Below are positions 1 through 6,841 of a DNA stretch of 14,101 nucleotides, in pieces. Under the pieces are notes generated by a model. That model was given only the letters and a program-made list of their open reading frames with translations, did not search any database and had not been told where the DNA came from. The first letter of the stretch is position 1. The number at the start of each line of letters is the position of its first letter. Where the stretch lies: assembly GCA_900769985.1 (NCBI GenBank), contig CAAGIS010000181.1, positions 1 through 14,101 on the forward strand. Direction: 5' to 3'. This DNA is from Spirochaetia bacterium (GTDB lineage: Bacteria; Spirochaetota; Spirochaetia; Treponematales; Treponemataceae). Both the position numbers and the translations under genes were made by a program.

Positions 1-21
1 AATAATCTGTTCTTGAGTCAT
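1..21 (-). CDS. Start of an unknown gene (partial, runs off the window)
   Basis: Only the first seven codons (MTQEQII) are inside the window. The start is supported by a strong ribosome binding site, AAGGAAGG, five bases upstream of the ATG on the minus strand. It lies about 105 bases downstream of the eight-gene TerY-P operon in the same direction, so it may be the next gene of the island or the first gene outside it. None of the four TGGAAAC-type promoters precedes it. No function can be given. Confidence 0.5.
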
Positions 22-126
22 TGTTACCTTCCTTTTGTTTTTGTGACAAAAAACATTCTGGTGGTTTCAATGACTTTTTTCAATCACCCAAATTGCGAAC
101 TTTATTTTACACTATCTAATTCCTCC

Positions 127-456
127 TTAAAACTCAAGAAATGTAAAATAACCTGTGTTTGTATGTGTAAGCAAATAATGATTATCTGTTTTTATAATAT
201 CATAAGTGGCAACTGCATCTGGCTGCTTTTTACCCTTGTGTAATTCTTCAACTTGTTTACCATTTGAAATCAAAACAACTTCACCGGAACAAGTATTTAA
301 TTTAAGAACTCCATTAACAGTTTCATAAAACTTAAATCTTTTTGTTTTAAGAGCATCTTGTCTTTTTTGAAAGACAAGACCTAAATAAATACCACCAAGT
401 TCAACAAAAAGAAGAACAATACAAATAAGCAAACATCTTAAGATTTCATTTTCCAT
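127..456 (-). CDS. Small single-pass membrane protein, unknown function
   Basis: A 109-residue protein, last gene of the TerY-P operon. It opens with a strongly hydrophobic helix (about residues 6-28, rich in Leu, Ile and Val), followed by a basic stretch (QKRQDALKTKRFKF) and a soluble domain of about 75 residues. A membrane anchor with the domain in the cytoplasm is the likely topology (positive-inside rule). An in-frame ATG five codons upstream (471) would overlap the previous gene, but the ATG at 456 has a GGAG ribosome site nine bases before it and is preferred. The gap to the previous gene is five bases, so the two are probably co-transcribed. A perfect AAGGAGG sequence follows its stop codon with no gene after it. 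I do not recognise a family. Confidence 0.75.
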   Translation of the reverse strand: MENEILRCLLICIVLLFVELGGIYLGLVFQKRQDALKTKRFKFYETVNGVLKLNTCSGEVVLISNGKQVEELHKGKKQPDAVATYDIIKTDNHYLLTHTNTGYFTFLEF

Positions 457-461
457 AATTT

Positions 462-1115
462 CTAACTCCATTTATTATGATCATATAAAGGCTCATACCA
501 GAGATTTAATTTCTGTAATGAGTTGCTTAGAACCTTCATAAAATAAAAACTTCTTTCATTCTTAAAAGAAAGTACAACATTCTCAGCATTTATTGCTTTT
601 AAGAAAACAACAAAAGACTGAATGTCATAATCTGATATTTCATTACCTGAAACATCTTTCAGATAAGCTTCAACTTTTTTATATTGTGAAAGAATGTCTG
701 TCTTATAAACTTTCAACATGTTTGTAATTGCTTGTTCAAGGTCTGAAATATATTGCTTATCTATTAATGCTGAATATTCATATTCGATGATTTCATATTT
801 TTTGAAGATATTAATTATTGCCTCTATATGCTCAATCAATATTTCTTCATACTTATTAGGAACAGTTTCGCCCTGGAAAACATTTGCATAAACAGCTACT
901 GCAATTGCATAGTCTGTTTTTAAGTTTTTTCCATGTGTTACTATTCTGACTTTCAACGGAATATTCTTATCCAGCAATAAGAAAAACAATTTTGTGTTTT
1001 CATCTTCTTCAGTGAAACCACTTTTTCTAAAAGCAACCTTGCACCAGTCTGGAGAATCTAGGATTGTAATGTAATGACGTGAAATCAGTTCATCAAACTT
1101 TTCATACAATGTCAC
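462..1115 (-). CDS. Unknown protein of the TerY-P operon, 217 residues
   Basis: A soluble, mixed alpha/beta-looking protein with no signal peptide or membrane helix and no motif I can name. It is rich in Ile, Lys, Glu and Tyr, with helical stretches in the middle (around residues 90-160). Its ATG overlaps the stop codon of the PP2C gene by four bases (ATGA), the arrangement expected for translational coupling, so its amount is probably tied to that of the phosphatase. The position directly behind the PP2C gene suggests a partner or accessory of the kinase/phosphatase/vWA module, but this is inference from context only. Confidence 0.8.
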   Translation of the reverse strand: MTLYEKFDELISRHYITILDSPDWCKVAFRKSGFTEEDENTKLFFLLLDKNIPLKVRIVTHGKNLKTDYAIAVAVYANVFQGETVPNKYEEILIEHIEAIINIFKKYEIIEYEYSALIDKQYISDLEQAITNMLKVYKTDILSQYKKVEAYLKDVSGNEISDYDIQSFVVFLKAINAENVVLSFKNERSFYFMKVLSNSLQKLNLWYEPLYDHNKWS

Positions 1116-1957
1116 TGGATTCTCCTTTTTGTAAAGATTCCGGCTAATGAAATATCATCTCCGCTTCCTTGTTCTGAAAGCTTTGGCATAAACTCTTTTA
1201 ATTCATTCGATGTTTTTTCTGAATCAATAATAATATTGTCATTGATATTCAGTAAAAATGAAGGAAGCTTTTCTGAATCAAAAGAATCTGCAAGGCCATC
1301 ACTCATAACTGTAATTCCATTTATCTTTTCAAAACCATACGCAAAACGGAATTCATTTGCCGCATCTTTATTGCAAAGTGAAGTCGTAACTCCAAAACCC
1401 AATTTGTCGTTTTCAAGTTCTACAGGAAATTCTACAGCATTATCCTTTTTGATAACGGCACATTTGCCGTCACCGATTTGAATTGCAAACCAAAAATTAA
1501 GGTATTCAATGTAGATTGCAGCAAGTAAGGTTGAACCGTATAAGGTTGCAATATCACCTTCCTGTAAAGGCAAAGTTATATTCAAAGATTCCAATAGTTC
1601 TGTTTCTTCTATGGATAATGGATTTTCAGAGTAATGCTTGATTACAGCTTCTTTCCATTTTAGAGAAGTCTTTATACAGATTAATTTTAGATTCTTTTCT
1701 ATTAGGCTTCGCTTTTTCTTACCGACATCCCAAAGGATTTCTTTTAAAACTCCATTGATTGAATCAACTGCACAATGAACAGCAATCTCTGCACCTTTGC
1801 CACTGCGGATATATTTATCTCCGCCGTGGCCGTCTGCAACAAGTGCATATGCATATGATCTTAATCTGTCACTTGTTGCTGCAGCATAATCTTGAAGCGG
1901 CTTATTCTGCTTAATGTGAGCTGTACCTATACAACGCTCGGCTAATGTTATAAGCAT
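1112..1957 (-). CDS. PP2C-family Ser/Thr protein phosphatase of the TerY-P triad
   Basis: A metal-dependent phosphatase that would remove phosphate from Ser/Thr residues, presumably opposing the kinase encoded two genes upstream. All main PP2C motifs are visible in order: the early QDYA (Q22-D23), the metal-binding VADGHGG (D42-G43), YGSTLLAA near residue 140, IGDGKC, the SDG motif (D220) and the C-terminal GDDIS (D267-D268). The 281-residue length suits a lone PP2C domain of the bacterial type. The start has a TAAGGGG ribosome site formed by the stop codon of terY, eleven bases upstream. PP2C, vWA (TerY) and zinc-ribbon kinase genes side by side are the TerY-P triad known from tellurite-resistance-linked stress systems. 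Catalytic residues appear intact. Confidence 0.92.
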   Translation of the reverse strand: MLITLAERCIGTAHIKQNKPLQDYAAATSDRLRSYAYALVADGHGGDKYIRSGKGAEIAVHCAVDSINGVLKEILWDVGKKKRSLIEKNLKLICIKTSLKWKEAVIKHYSENPLSIEETELLESLNITLPLQEGDIATLYGSTLLAAIYIEYLNFWFAIQIGDGKCAVIKKDNAVEFPVELENDKLGFGVTTSLCNKDAANEFRFAYGFEKINGITVMSDGLADSFDSEKLPSFLLNINDNIIIDSEKTSNELKEFMPKLSEQGSGDDISLAGIFTKRRIQ

Positions 1958-1968
1958 AAGCCAACCCC

Positions 1969-2694
1969 TTACCAGTCATCTCCACTGGTTGATGTAGAAC
2001 TTAAATCAGGTTCTTCCTGCTGGATGTCTTTGATTTCATCAATCATTGTGTCCTGCTTAGAAGGAATCTGACCGTCATTTACTGGCTGACTGCGGCTGCC
2101 AATCTGCGAAGAGGTAATAGAAACCTTTCTGATCCATTTCTTGAGAGCTTCAGGAGTATGAACTGTAATAACAGCTTCAATATTTCCTGTGAACTTTGCA
2201 AGAACATCTTTGTTAGCATCGTCACCGATTGCAACTGCAACTTTAATTGCATGCTTAAACCAATTATTCTGCTGCAGAAGATTAAGGCCTGATTCAAAAT
2301 CGTCTGTTGGTTCGCCGTCACTCATCAGGAAAATTGCAGGTGCAACTGAACCAGACGGAGCTTTTAAGAAACCATTCTTTGAAAGCTTTTCGCTAAGTTC
2401 ACGACAGGCACTTCCTAAATCTGTAACACCATCTGCATCAACATTGTTCCATTGGAAACTGTCAGAAGCGATAGGAGTAGAATACATCCATTTGCAGCCG
2501 CTTGAGAAAGTCAAACAGGCAACTTTCAAATCAACGTCTGAACCACCAGCATCTTTTAATTCCGGGAGTACCTCGCGGATAGCTGTATTAACTGCGCCAA
2601 TTTTTGTTCCTTGCATACTGCCTGATGTATCAACAACAAAAAACAAAACCATCTGTCTCTTAACAATACCTTCTACATCGTCGAACATTCCCAT
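1969..2694 (-). CDS. terY: TerY-like von Willebrand factor A domain protein
   Basis: A vWA-domain protein, the adaptor of the TerY-P triad. The metal-ion-dependent adhesion site is complete: DTSGS at residues 22-26, the Thr of GVTDLGS (T91) and the Asp of MSDGEPTDD (D126). The vWA fold covers roughly residues 12-190; the rest is a polar, Ser/Asp-rich tail. TerY proteins usually carry a C-terminal zinc domain; here the tail has no cysteines, and a TerY-C-like zinc domain is instead encoded as a separate gene at 4484-4888. The ATG at 2694 has a GGAGG site nine bases upstream. It sits 23 bases after the kinase gene and 11 before the PP2C gene. It probably binds a partner in a Mg2+- and phosphorylation-dependent way, which is inferred from the family. 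Confidence 0.9.
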   Translation of the reverse strand: MGMFDDVEGIVKRQMVLFFVVDTSGSMQGTKIGAVNTAIREVLPELKDAGGSDVDLKVACLTFSSGCKWMYSTPIASDSFQWNNVDADGVTDLGSACRELSEKLSKNGFLKAPSGSVAPAIFLMSDGEPTDDFESGLNLLQQNNWFKHAIKVAVAIGDDANKDVLAKFTGNIEAVITVHTPEALKKWIRKVSITSSQIGSRSQPVNDGQIPSKQDTMIDEIKDIQQEEPDLSSTSTSGDDW

Positions 2695-2717
2695 AGTTCG
2701 ATACCTCCATAAAAATC

Positions 2718-4016
2718 TTATTTACTAACCTTTGCGGTAATACCGTCAAAAGTAACCTCTATACCATTTACAACAGGAATTACAGAACCTGTAGCAATTT
2801 CCTTTATTTCTCCATCTGGGGTTTTAAACTTCCAGTCTTTATCTGAATGATTTTTTATTCCCCATAATGCAGGGTTCTTTTTATTCATAATGACTTCACC
2901 GCAAACTGTGGAATAATCATCGTTATCTTTTGTTACCTGGCACTTATATAGCTTTGCACCCGGGAAAACAGGTAATTTGTATTTATCAGTTTCCAATGTA
3001 AAGGGATAACTGTAGCTGCTGCCACAATCAAACTTTATAGATGTGCCACGCGGTACCATTGCAAGACAGACTTCTGAAGAACAATGAGGACAACGAAGTA
3101 AAGTCCCTCTGAATCTTATAAGAAGTTTCTGCCATTCATTTTCTGGTAATCTCTGATTAGGGTTTTTCAATCCTTCACAGAACGATTTTATAAAGGCTTC
3201 CTGTAAAAACTTAGGATAACGAGGCCAGAGCTTTATAGGATTTGGATGAACACCCTGAACTGGTCTGTTAGATTTATCATTCGGATCGAAGATAAATACA
3301 GGTGCCTTTCCATAAAGCTCCCATTCTCTTTTTTCAGTAATGCAGATGCTGTCTACATAGAGTTTTCCCATTAAAGGATCATGTCTACAAAACAGTTTGA
3401 AAAGAATTACAGCAAGCGAATGACTATCGGTAAGGGAATTAGGATAGGATTTTGCACACACAATTTCCGGTGCCATATAACCAGGTTTTCCACCGATGTT
3501 TCCAGGATTCTTCATTCCGTCCGGTGTTACGTTATCATTATCACAAATGAGAACATCACCAGTATTTACGTCAATGAAGAAATTGCCGTCATTCAAATCC
3601 TGATAACTTAAACCTTTTCTATGCAGCGTTCTGAAAGCATTTACAATGTTCAAAGCTGCTGTAATCAGTTTTTCTGTAGAATTAAAACGAACCTTGTTAT
3701 TTAAGATGTCTGAGAAATCAGAGAACTTTGCAGGCCTAAGCTCCATAACATAACCAAAGCTGTTATTGATTTCTTCTGTCAGATACAAGGGCCAGAGAAA
3801 CTTTGAATCAGGAGCACCGTTTTTGATGTTTTCCTGCAGATTCTTTCTGAAGCCTTTTTTGTTTTGAAAACGGAATGTGTACCATTTAAGAGCATAGTCT
3901 TTGCCGTCAATCTTTACTGAATAAACAATACCCTGTCCACCTTCGCCAAGCTTCTTAATGATTGTTGCTTTCTTACCGCCTTCAAGCGGAATAATCTGTC
4001 CGTTCTTAAACTCCAT
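2718..4016 (-). CDS. Ser/Thr protein kinase with C-terminal zinc ribbon (TerY-P triad kinase)
   Basis: A cytoplasmic protein kinase of 432 residues. Visible landmarks: glycine loop GEGGQGIVY (24-32), catalytic Lys in YALKWY (K44), catalytic loop YQDLNDGN in place of HRD...N (D140, N145), metal-binding D159 in CDND rather than DFG, and an APE motif (GYMAPEIV). The key ATP- and metal-binding residues are present, so it should be active. After the kinase fold (about residue 300) comes a zinc ribbon (CPHCSSEVC and later Cys residues) and a C-terminal beta-rich segment (LWGIKN...W...DG) that may be a degenerate FHA-like domain. The ATG at 4016 is chosen because AGGTGA lies six bases upstream; a TTG at 4022 would sit too close to it. 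Partner phosphatase and vWA genes follow directly. Confidence 0.92.
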   Translation of the reverse strand: MEFKNGQIIPLEGGKKATIIKKLGEGGQGIVYSVKIDGKDYALKWYTFRFQNKKGFRKNLQENIKNGAPDSKFLWPLYLTEEINNSFGYVMELRPAKFSDFSDILNNKVRFNSTEKLITAALNIVNAFRTLHRKGLSYQDLNDGNFFIDVNTGDVLICDNDNVTPDGMKNPGNIGGKPGYMAPEIVCAKSYPNSLTDSHSLAVILFKLFCRHDPLMGKLYVDSICITEKREWELYGKAPVFIFDPNDKSNRPVQGVHPNPIKLWPRYPKFLQEAFIKSFCEGLKNPNQRLPENEWQKLLIRFRGTLLRCPHCSSEVCLAMVPRGTSIKFDCGSSYSYPFTLETDKYKLPVFPGAKLYKCQVTKDNDDYSTVCGEVIMNKKNPALWGIKNHSDKDWKFKTPDGEIKEIATGSVIPVVNGIEVTFDGITAKVSK

Positions 4017-4043
4017 AATCAATCACCTATATCTTCTTATTAA

Positions 4044-4481
4044 TTAATCCTCAATTTCTAAGACTGAAGAAACAAAAATTTTAATATGCCAGGTAATACC
4101 AAAATCTTCTGACATAGTACTAATGGCACAATCAATATTTTGTATTTCTGATTGATACCGTTCGAAAACCTCTTTTACATTACTTGATTCTTTCCAAGAC
4201 AAAACTTTATCTACCAATTTTTCAGAATCAGGTCCTGTAAAACTTAGCACTATACTGAGTTTTACCCCCATTTTTTTCTTTGAACATGAAACCAGACTAT
4301 TCGGAATTACTTCCTTATAAAGAATTCCATATCCGATGTAGTTCTTATTTTTTGCATCGAGATTATTATTACTTGAAATAAAAGAGCCTAACCCCTGACT
4401 ATGTACAATGCACTCTTCATCTACCTGAAAAAGCTTCATAATGATTTCTTCTAAAGCCTTTCCATTTAATTTACATCCCAT
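4044..4481 (-). CDS. Unknown protein of the TerY-P operon, 145 residues
   Basis: A small soluble protein with no recognisable motif, signal peptide or membrane helix. It has several Cys residues, but they are scattered and do not form CxxC pairs. The C-terminal half alternates hydrophobic and polar residues (ITWHIKIFVSSVLEIED), suggesting beta strands. The start has a GGAGGAGG ribosome site embedded in the last glycine codons of the upstream zinc-protein gene, two bases away, so translation of the two is probably coupled. The gap to the kinase start is 27 bases. Its place between the TerY-C-like zinc protein and the kinase suggests it belongs to the same complex or pathway. Confidence 0.78.
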   Translation of the reverse strand: MGCKLNGKALEEIIMKLFQVDEECIVHSQGLGSFISSNNNLDAKNKNYIGYGILYKEVIPNSLVSCSKKKMGVKLSIVLSFTGPDSEKLVDKVLSWKESSNVKEVFERYQSEIQNIDCAISTMSEDFGITWHIKIFVSSVLEIED

Positions 4482-4483
4482 AA

Positions 4484-4888
4484 TTAAAAGCCTCCTCCCT
4501 GAACCTGCAAAGTTTCTGCACCGTTATACACTCCAACCTGACCACACCAAGGACAAGTAAGCCTGATTGTTTTTGTTTGAAACTCCGGCTTCTTAAAGCA
4601 GAATGTTTTCCCGCAAGTACACAGAGCTAAATTATCTGAACCGCAATAAGGACAACCAGGATATTCACTAGCTGGAACAAAAGATCCTTGTGTAGTTTCT
4701 CTGTCATAACCTTCGTTATGGGCTCGCTCAGAATCAATTTTGAAAGCCCAGGTTCTGACCCAATCTGAACCCATTTTCTGGATTCTCATTCCAAACAAGT
4801 TATCTGTCTTGCTTGGTGCATACGGGCAACGTGCTAAGATAACTTTTGCCTGAATTTTATTTGATGATGGATAAATCTCTTCTTTCAT
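4484..4888 (-). CDS. Stand-alone TerY-C-like zinc-binding protein
   Basis: A 134-residue protein whose C-terminal half resembles the metal-binding domain normally found at the end of TerY. It has GCPYCG (C79, C82), then CTCGKTFC (C90, C92, C97) and CPWCG (C112, C115), seven cysteines that could build one or two zinc ribbons. The N-terminal half (ILARCPYAP...WVRTWAFKI) looks like a small beta-rich domain. The longer reading from 4930 is rejected: the ATG at 4888 overlaps the stop of the upstream gene as ATGA and has AGGAAGG seven bases before it. The TerY protein of this operon lacks this domain, so the two genes together appear to supply the parts of one canonical TerY. The family assignment is by motif pattern only. 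Confidence 0.82.
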   Translation of the reverse strand: MKEEIYPSSNKIQAKVILARCPYAPSKTDNLFGMRIQKMGSDWVRTWAFKIDSERAHNEGYDRETTQGSFVPASEYPGCPYCGSDNLALCTCGKTFCFKKPEFQTKTIRLTCPWCGQVGVYNGAETLQVQGGGF

Positions 4889-5217
4889 CTCATATCCTTC
4901 CTTGTATGAATTGATATATGGCGGCCACATTTCTGGCAGATATATCTTTCTTCAACCCAATACCTGATAAAAGGTTGGTCTGAGGTATGGGAAGAATGAA
5001 AGCCTCCCAAGCCGCCGTATCTATAATGACCGCCACCGCCGCCATAGCGGTTCCTGTCATGTCCAACAACTTTGTCTTTTACAATTTCTTTTACAAATTT
5101 GAGTGTTCCCCAGGCTCCACACTTTGGACATTTGTTTCTTTTGTACCAAAGAATGATTGATGGCAAAAAAGTAATAAAAAGAAAAATTACGATAAACAAA
5201 AATATTAATCCGCCCAT
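4885..5217 (-). CDS. Membrane-anchored zinc-ribbon protein, unknown function
   Basis: A 110-residue protein, first gene of the TerY-P operon. An N-terminal hydrophobic helix (about residues 3-24, Phe/Ile/Leu-rich) is followed at once by KRNKCPKCG, then a Gly/Tyr/His-rich linker (GGGGGHYRYGGLGG) and a second pair, ICQKCG. The two CxxC pairs, about 55 residues apart, could join in one zinc ribbon with the linker looped out. The zinc domain probably faces the cytoplasm. The ATG at 5217 has AGGAG six bases upstream; a TTG at 5223 overlaps that site and is less likely. A TGGAAAC-N18-CCTT promoter lies directly upstream, close enough that the 5' leader would be very short. It may tether the TerY-P complex to the membrane, which is inference. 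Confidence 0.8.
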   Translation of the reverse strand: MGGLIFLFIVIFLFITFLPSIILWYKRNKCPKCGAWGTLKFVKEIVKDKVVGHDRNRYGGGGGHYRYGGLGGFHSSHTSDQPFIRYWVEERYICQKCGRHISIHTRKDMR

Positions 5218-5231
5218 ATTCAACTCCTGTT

Positions 5232-5266
5232 ATTACTAAGGATTAAAAAACTTCTAAAAGTTTCCA
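5232..5266 (-). promoter_or_regulatory. Candidate sigma-factor promoter of the TerY-P operon
   Basis: On the minus strand TGGAAAC (5266-5260) is followed after exactly 18 bases by CCTT (5241-5238) and an AT-rich AGTAATA. The same two boxes with the same spacing stand upstream of three other minus-strand genes (5872, 7885, 9345). This copy is the weakest, with ATCCTT where the others have CCCCTT or TCCCTT. The -10-like box lies close to the ribosome site, so the leader would be very short. Confidence 0.6.
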
Positions 5267-5272
5267 TTTTAA

Positions 5273-5872
5273 TTAAATAAATCTGACAATTTTGTATTTG
5301 CTACAATTAAAACATTTGCCGTAATCATCCCTATGAATGACTTTAGAGTTTTTATTACAAAGCTGATTTATCTGCTGACGAGGACTTATACCAGTTAATT
5401 TACTTAGACAGTCGTCGCAGTAAGACTTTTTTGTTTGAGATAAATAAGAATAGAGTTTTGAAAAGTTTGAATTATTAGCTGGCTGAGTTTTTGTTATTTC
5501 TGATTCGTATGGAAGTTCATAATTTTCGATACGGTTCTGACCAATCAGGTATTTGTAATAATCTTCAGCAGCTAGAATGAAAAACTTATCTTTTGTTAAA
5601 TCAAATTTTGACTTGAGGGAAGCAATACAGATTTCAGCCCATTTCTTTTGTTCTCCGACTGTTTCATTTGAAAGACAAACATCATAAGGTTCGAGAATCT
5701 GATCTAATTCAACAATGTGATGTTTAGCAGAGAGAATTAAAATTTCATCTGCTTTCTGATATTTAGCAAAAGCAAGTCTGCGCTTAAAACCTTCGCTCTG
5801 ATATAAGTCTTTTGCTTTAGCGGCAGAGGGAAGTTTTTCTTTGCAGCATGAAATTAAATAGATAGTCTTCAT
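5273..5872 (-). CDS. DUF6884-like protein with C-terminal zinc/winged-helix module
   Basis: A 199-residue soluble protein. The N-terminal two thirds resemble the DUF6884 family: an opening beta strand YLISCCKEKLP, a segment on the 'newly placed token' DLYQSEGFKRR, and the strand-loop ILSAKHHIVELDQILEPYDV. The last 50 residues form a separate module, CDDC...LTGISPRQQINQLC...GKCFNCSKYK, which looks like a zinc-bound winged-helix often used for nucleic-acid binding. The biochemical function of the family is not known to me. The ATG has AAAGGA nine bases upstream. Its own TGGAAAC-N18-CCTT promoter (5902-5936) makes it a separate unit of the shared regulon, and about 50 bases separate its stop from the next promoter-bearing operon. 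Confidence 0.8.
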   Translation of the reverse strand: MKTIYLISCCKEKLPSAAKAKDLYQSEGFKRRLAFAKYQKADEILILSAKHHIVELDQILEPYDVCLSNETVGEQKKWAEICIASLKSKFDLTKDKFFILAAEDYYKYLIGQNRIENYELPYESEITKTQPANNSNFSKLYSYLSQTKKSYCDDCLSKLTGISPRQQINQLCNKNSKVIHRDDYGKCFNCSKYKIVRFI

Positions 5873-5901
5873 AAATCTGAGTCCTTTTATTGTGTTCTAC
5901 A

Positions 5902-5936
5902 CATATAAAGGGAAAGATCAGATTAGAATGTTTCCA
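5902..5936 (-). promoter_or_regulatory. Candidate sigma-factor promoter of the DUF6884-like gene
   Basis: TGGAAAC (5936-5930), 18 bases, then CCTT (5911-5908) within TTTCCCTTTATA on the minus strand. It begins only six bases after the stop codon of the sigma-factor gene, so it can re-initiate transcription behind that operon. The predicted leader of about 20 bases contains the AAAGGA ribosome site. Confidence 0.72.
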
Positions 5937-5942
5937 AAAATT

Positions 5943-6836
5943 TTAATTATTTATGTGTTTTTTTAATTCATCTGTAAATATTGCTATTTTTTTGCAAACA
6001 GCAGATTTTGTGATACCGAATTTTTCTGCAATTGAATCATAAGTGAACTTCAATTCAAATGATTTTTTTGAAAAGAATGATTGAATAGTTTGTCTGTCTA
6101 TATATGAATACCTGAATAAGAACTGATAAGCTTCTTCAGGATTTTCCATAAAGCTTATGGATTTGGAATTTTCTAAAACAGACAAAGTTATATTTGTAAG
6201 CCAGAAAGAAATGATTTCCTGGTGTTTTGGCTTTATGTTTTTCCAAACTTTGTCAAAAACAGTTAATGAACTATTTAATTTATCTTCTAATTCAATTTTA
6301 TCCTCGATTGAATCATAAGTTGAAGATAATGTACTTCCTAAGTCTTTTTCTGAATCGTCATCACCAATAGGCTTTGAAAAATAATCTACTAATTCTGAAG
6401 CCAGAAGGGCATTAAGTTTTTCTAGAGAAATATCAAGCGCATCAGCTACTTTCTGTTTATTGTTTTTATAAAGATGTAAAAGCTTCTTTATTTTTTTGAG
6501 TTCATTTACATTTGAATAATTAAGGTCGAATCCTTTTCTTTTATTTTGAGCTATATCTTTATTTACAGCCTTTTTTATATTTGAAAATAAATATGAATGA
6601 AATGATGTATTTTTAGATGTTGGAAAAAATTTTATAGAATCATTTGTAGTGGTTAGAATTGGCAAATAATCAAAATCGCCGTTATCGATGTGAGCTTTAT
6701 ACTTATAATCAGAGTTGATAACATCACAAACAATTTTTAAAAGTTTTGATTTGATGGCATTTTTGTAAGCTTCTTCTGTGTTTACATATTGAGAATATAA
6801 TTCATCTATTTTAGAGTATGCCTGTTGTAAATCCAT
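5943..6836 (-). CDS. Sigma-70-family-like RNA polymerase sigma factor
   Basis: A divergent 297-residue protein read as a sigma factor. The C-terminal segment (residues 265-290, TYDSIAEKFGITKSAVCKKI) is a clear region-4 helix-turn-helix, which would contact the -35 box. A middle helical segment (KKLLHLYKNNKQKVADALDISLEKLNAL) resembles region 3, and FHSYLFSNIKKAVNKDI resembles the end of region 2. Between regions 3 and 4 is an acidic Ser/Asp-rich linker. It is the last of three genes read from a TGGAAAC-type promoter (7903-7937), so it may activate its own synthesis. The start has GAGGAA formed by the end of the CARF-like gene, six bases away. No anti-sigma gene is obvious. Alternatively it could be a phage-type sigma-like regulator; region 2 is weak enough to leave doubt. 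Confidence 0.72.
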   Translation of the reverse strand: MDLQQAYSKIDELYSQYVNTEEAYKNAIKSKLLKIVCDVINSDYKYKAHIDNGDFDYLPILTTTNDSIKFFPTSKNTSFHSYLFSNIKKAVNKDIAQNKRKGFDLNYSNVNELKKIKKLLHLYKNNKQKVADALDISLEKLNALLASELVDYFSKPIGDDDSEKDLGSTLSSTYDSIEDKIELEDKLNSSLTVFDKVWKNIKPKHQEIISFWLTNITLSVLENSKSISFMENPEEAYQFLFRYSYIDRQTIQSFFSKKSFELKFTYDSIAEKFGITKSAVCKKIAIFTDELKKHINN

Positions 6837-6841
6837 TGGAC

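Noticed and set aside
2189..2728. Plus-strand open frame of 179 codons opposite terY
   Set aside because: It is a shadow of the well-supported vWA gene and shows no domain or ribosome site of its own.
3498..3504. Further TGGAAAC boxes within the kinase gene (also 2989-2995)
   Set aside because: Neither has CCTT after 18 bases, and both lie inside coding sequence.
4889..4930. Longer start for the TerY-C-like zinc protein
   Set aside because: The ATG at 4888 has an ideal ribosome site and an ATGA overlap with the upstream stop; the longer form would read through that site.
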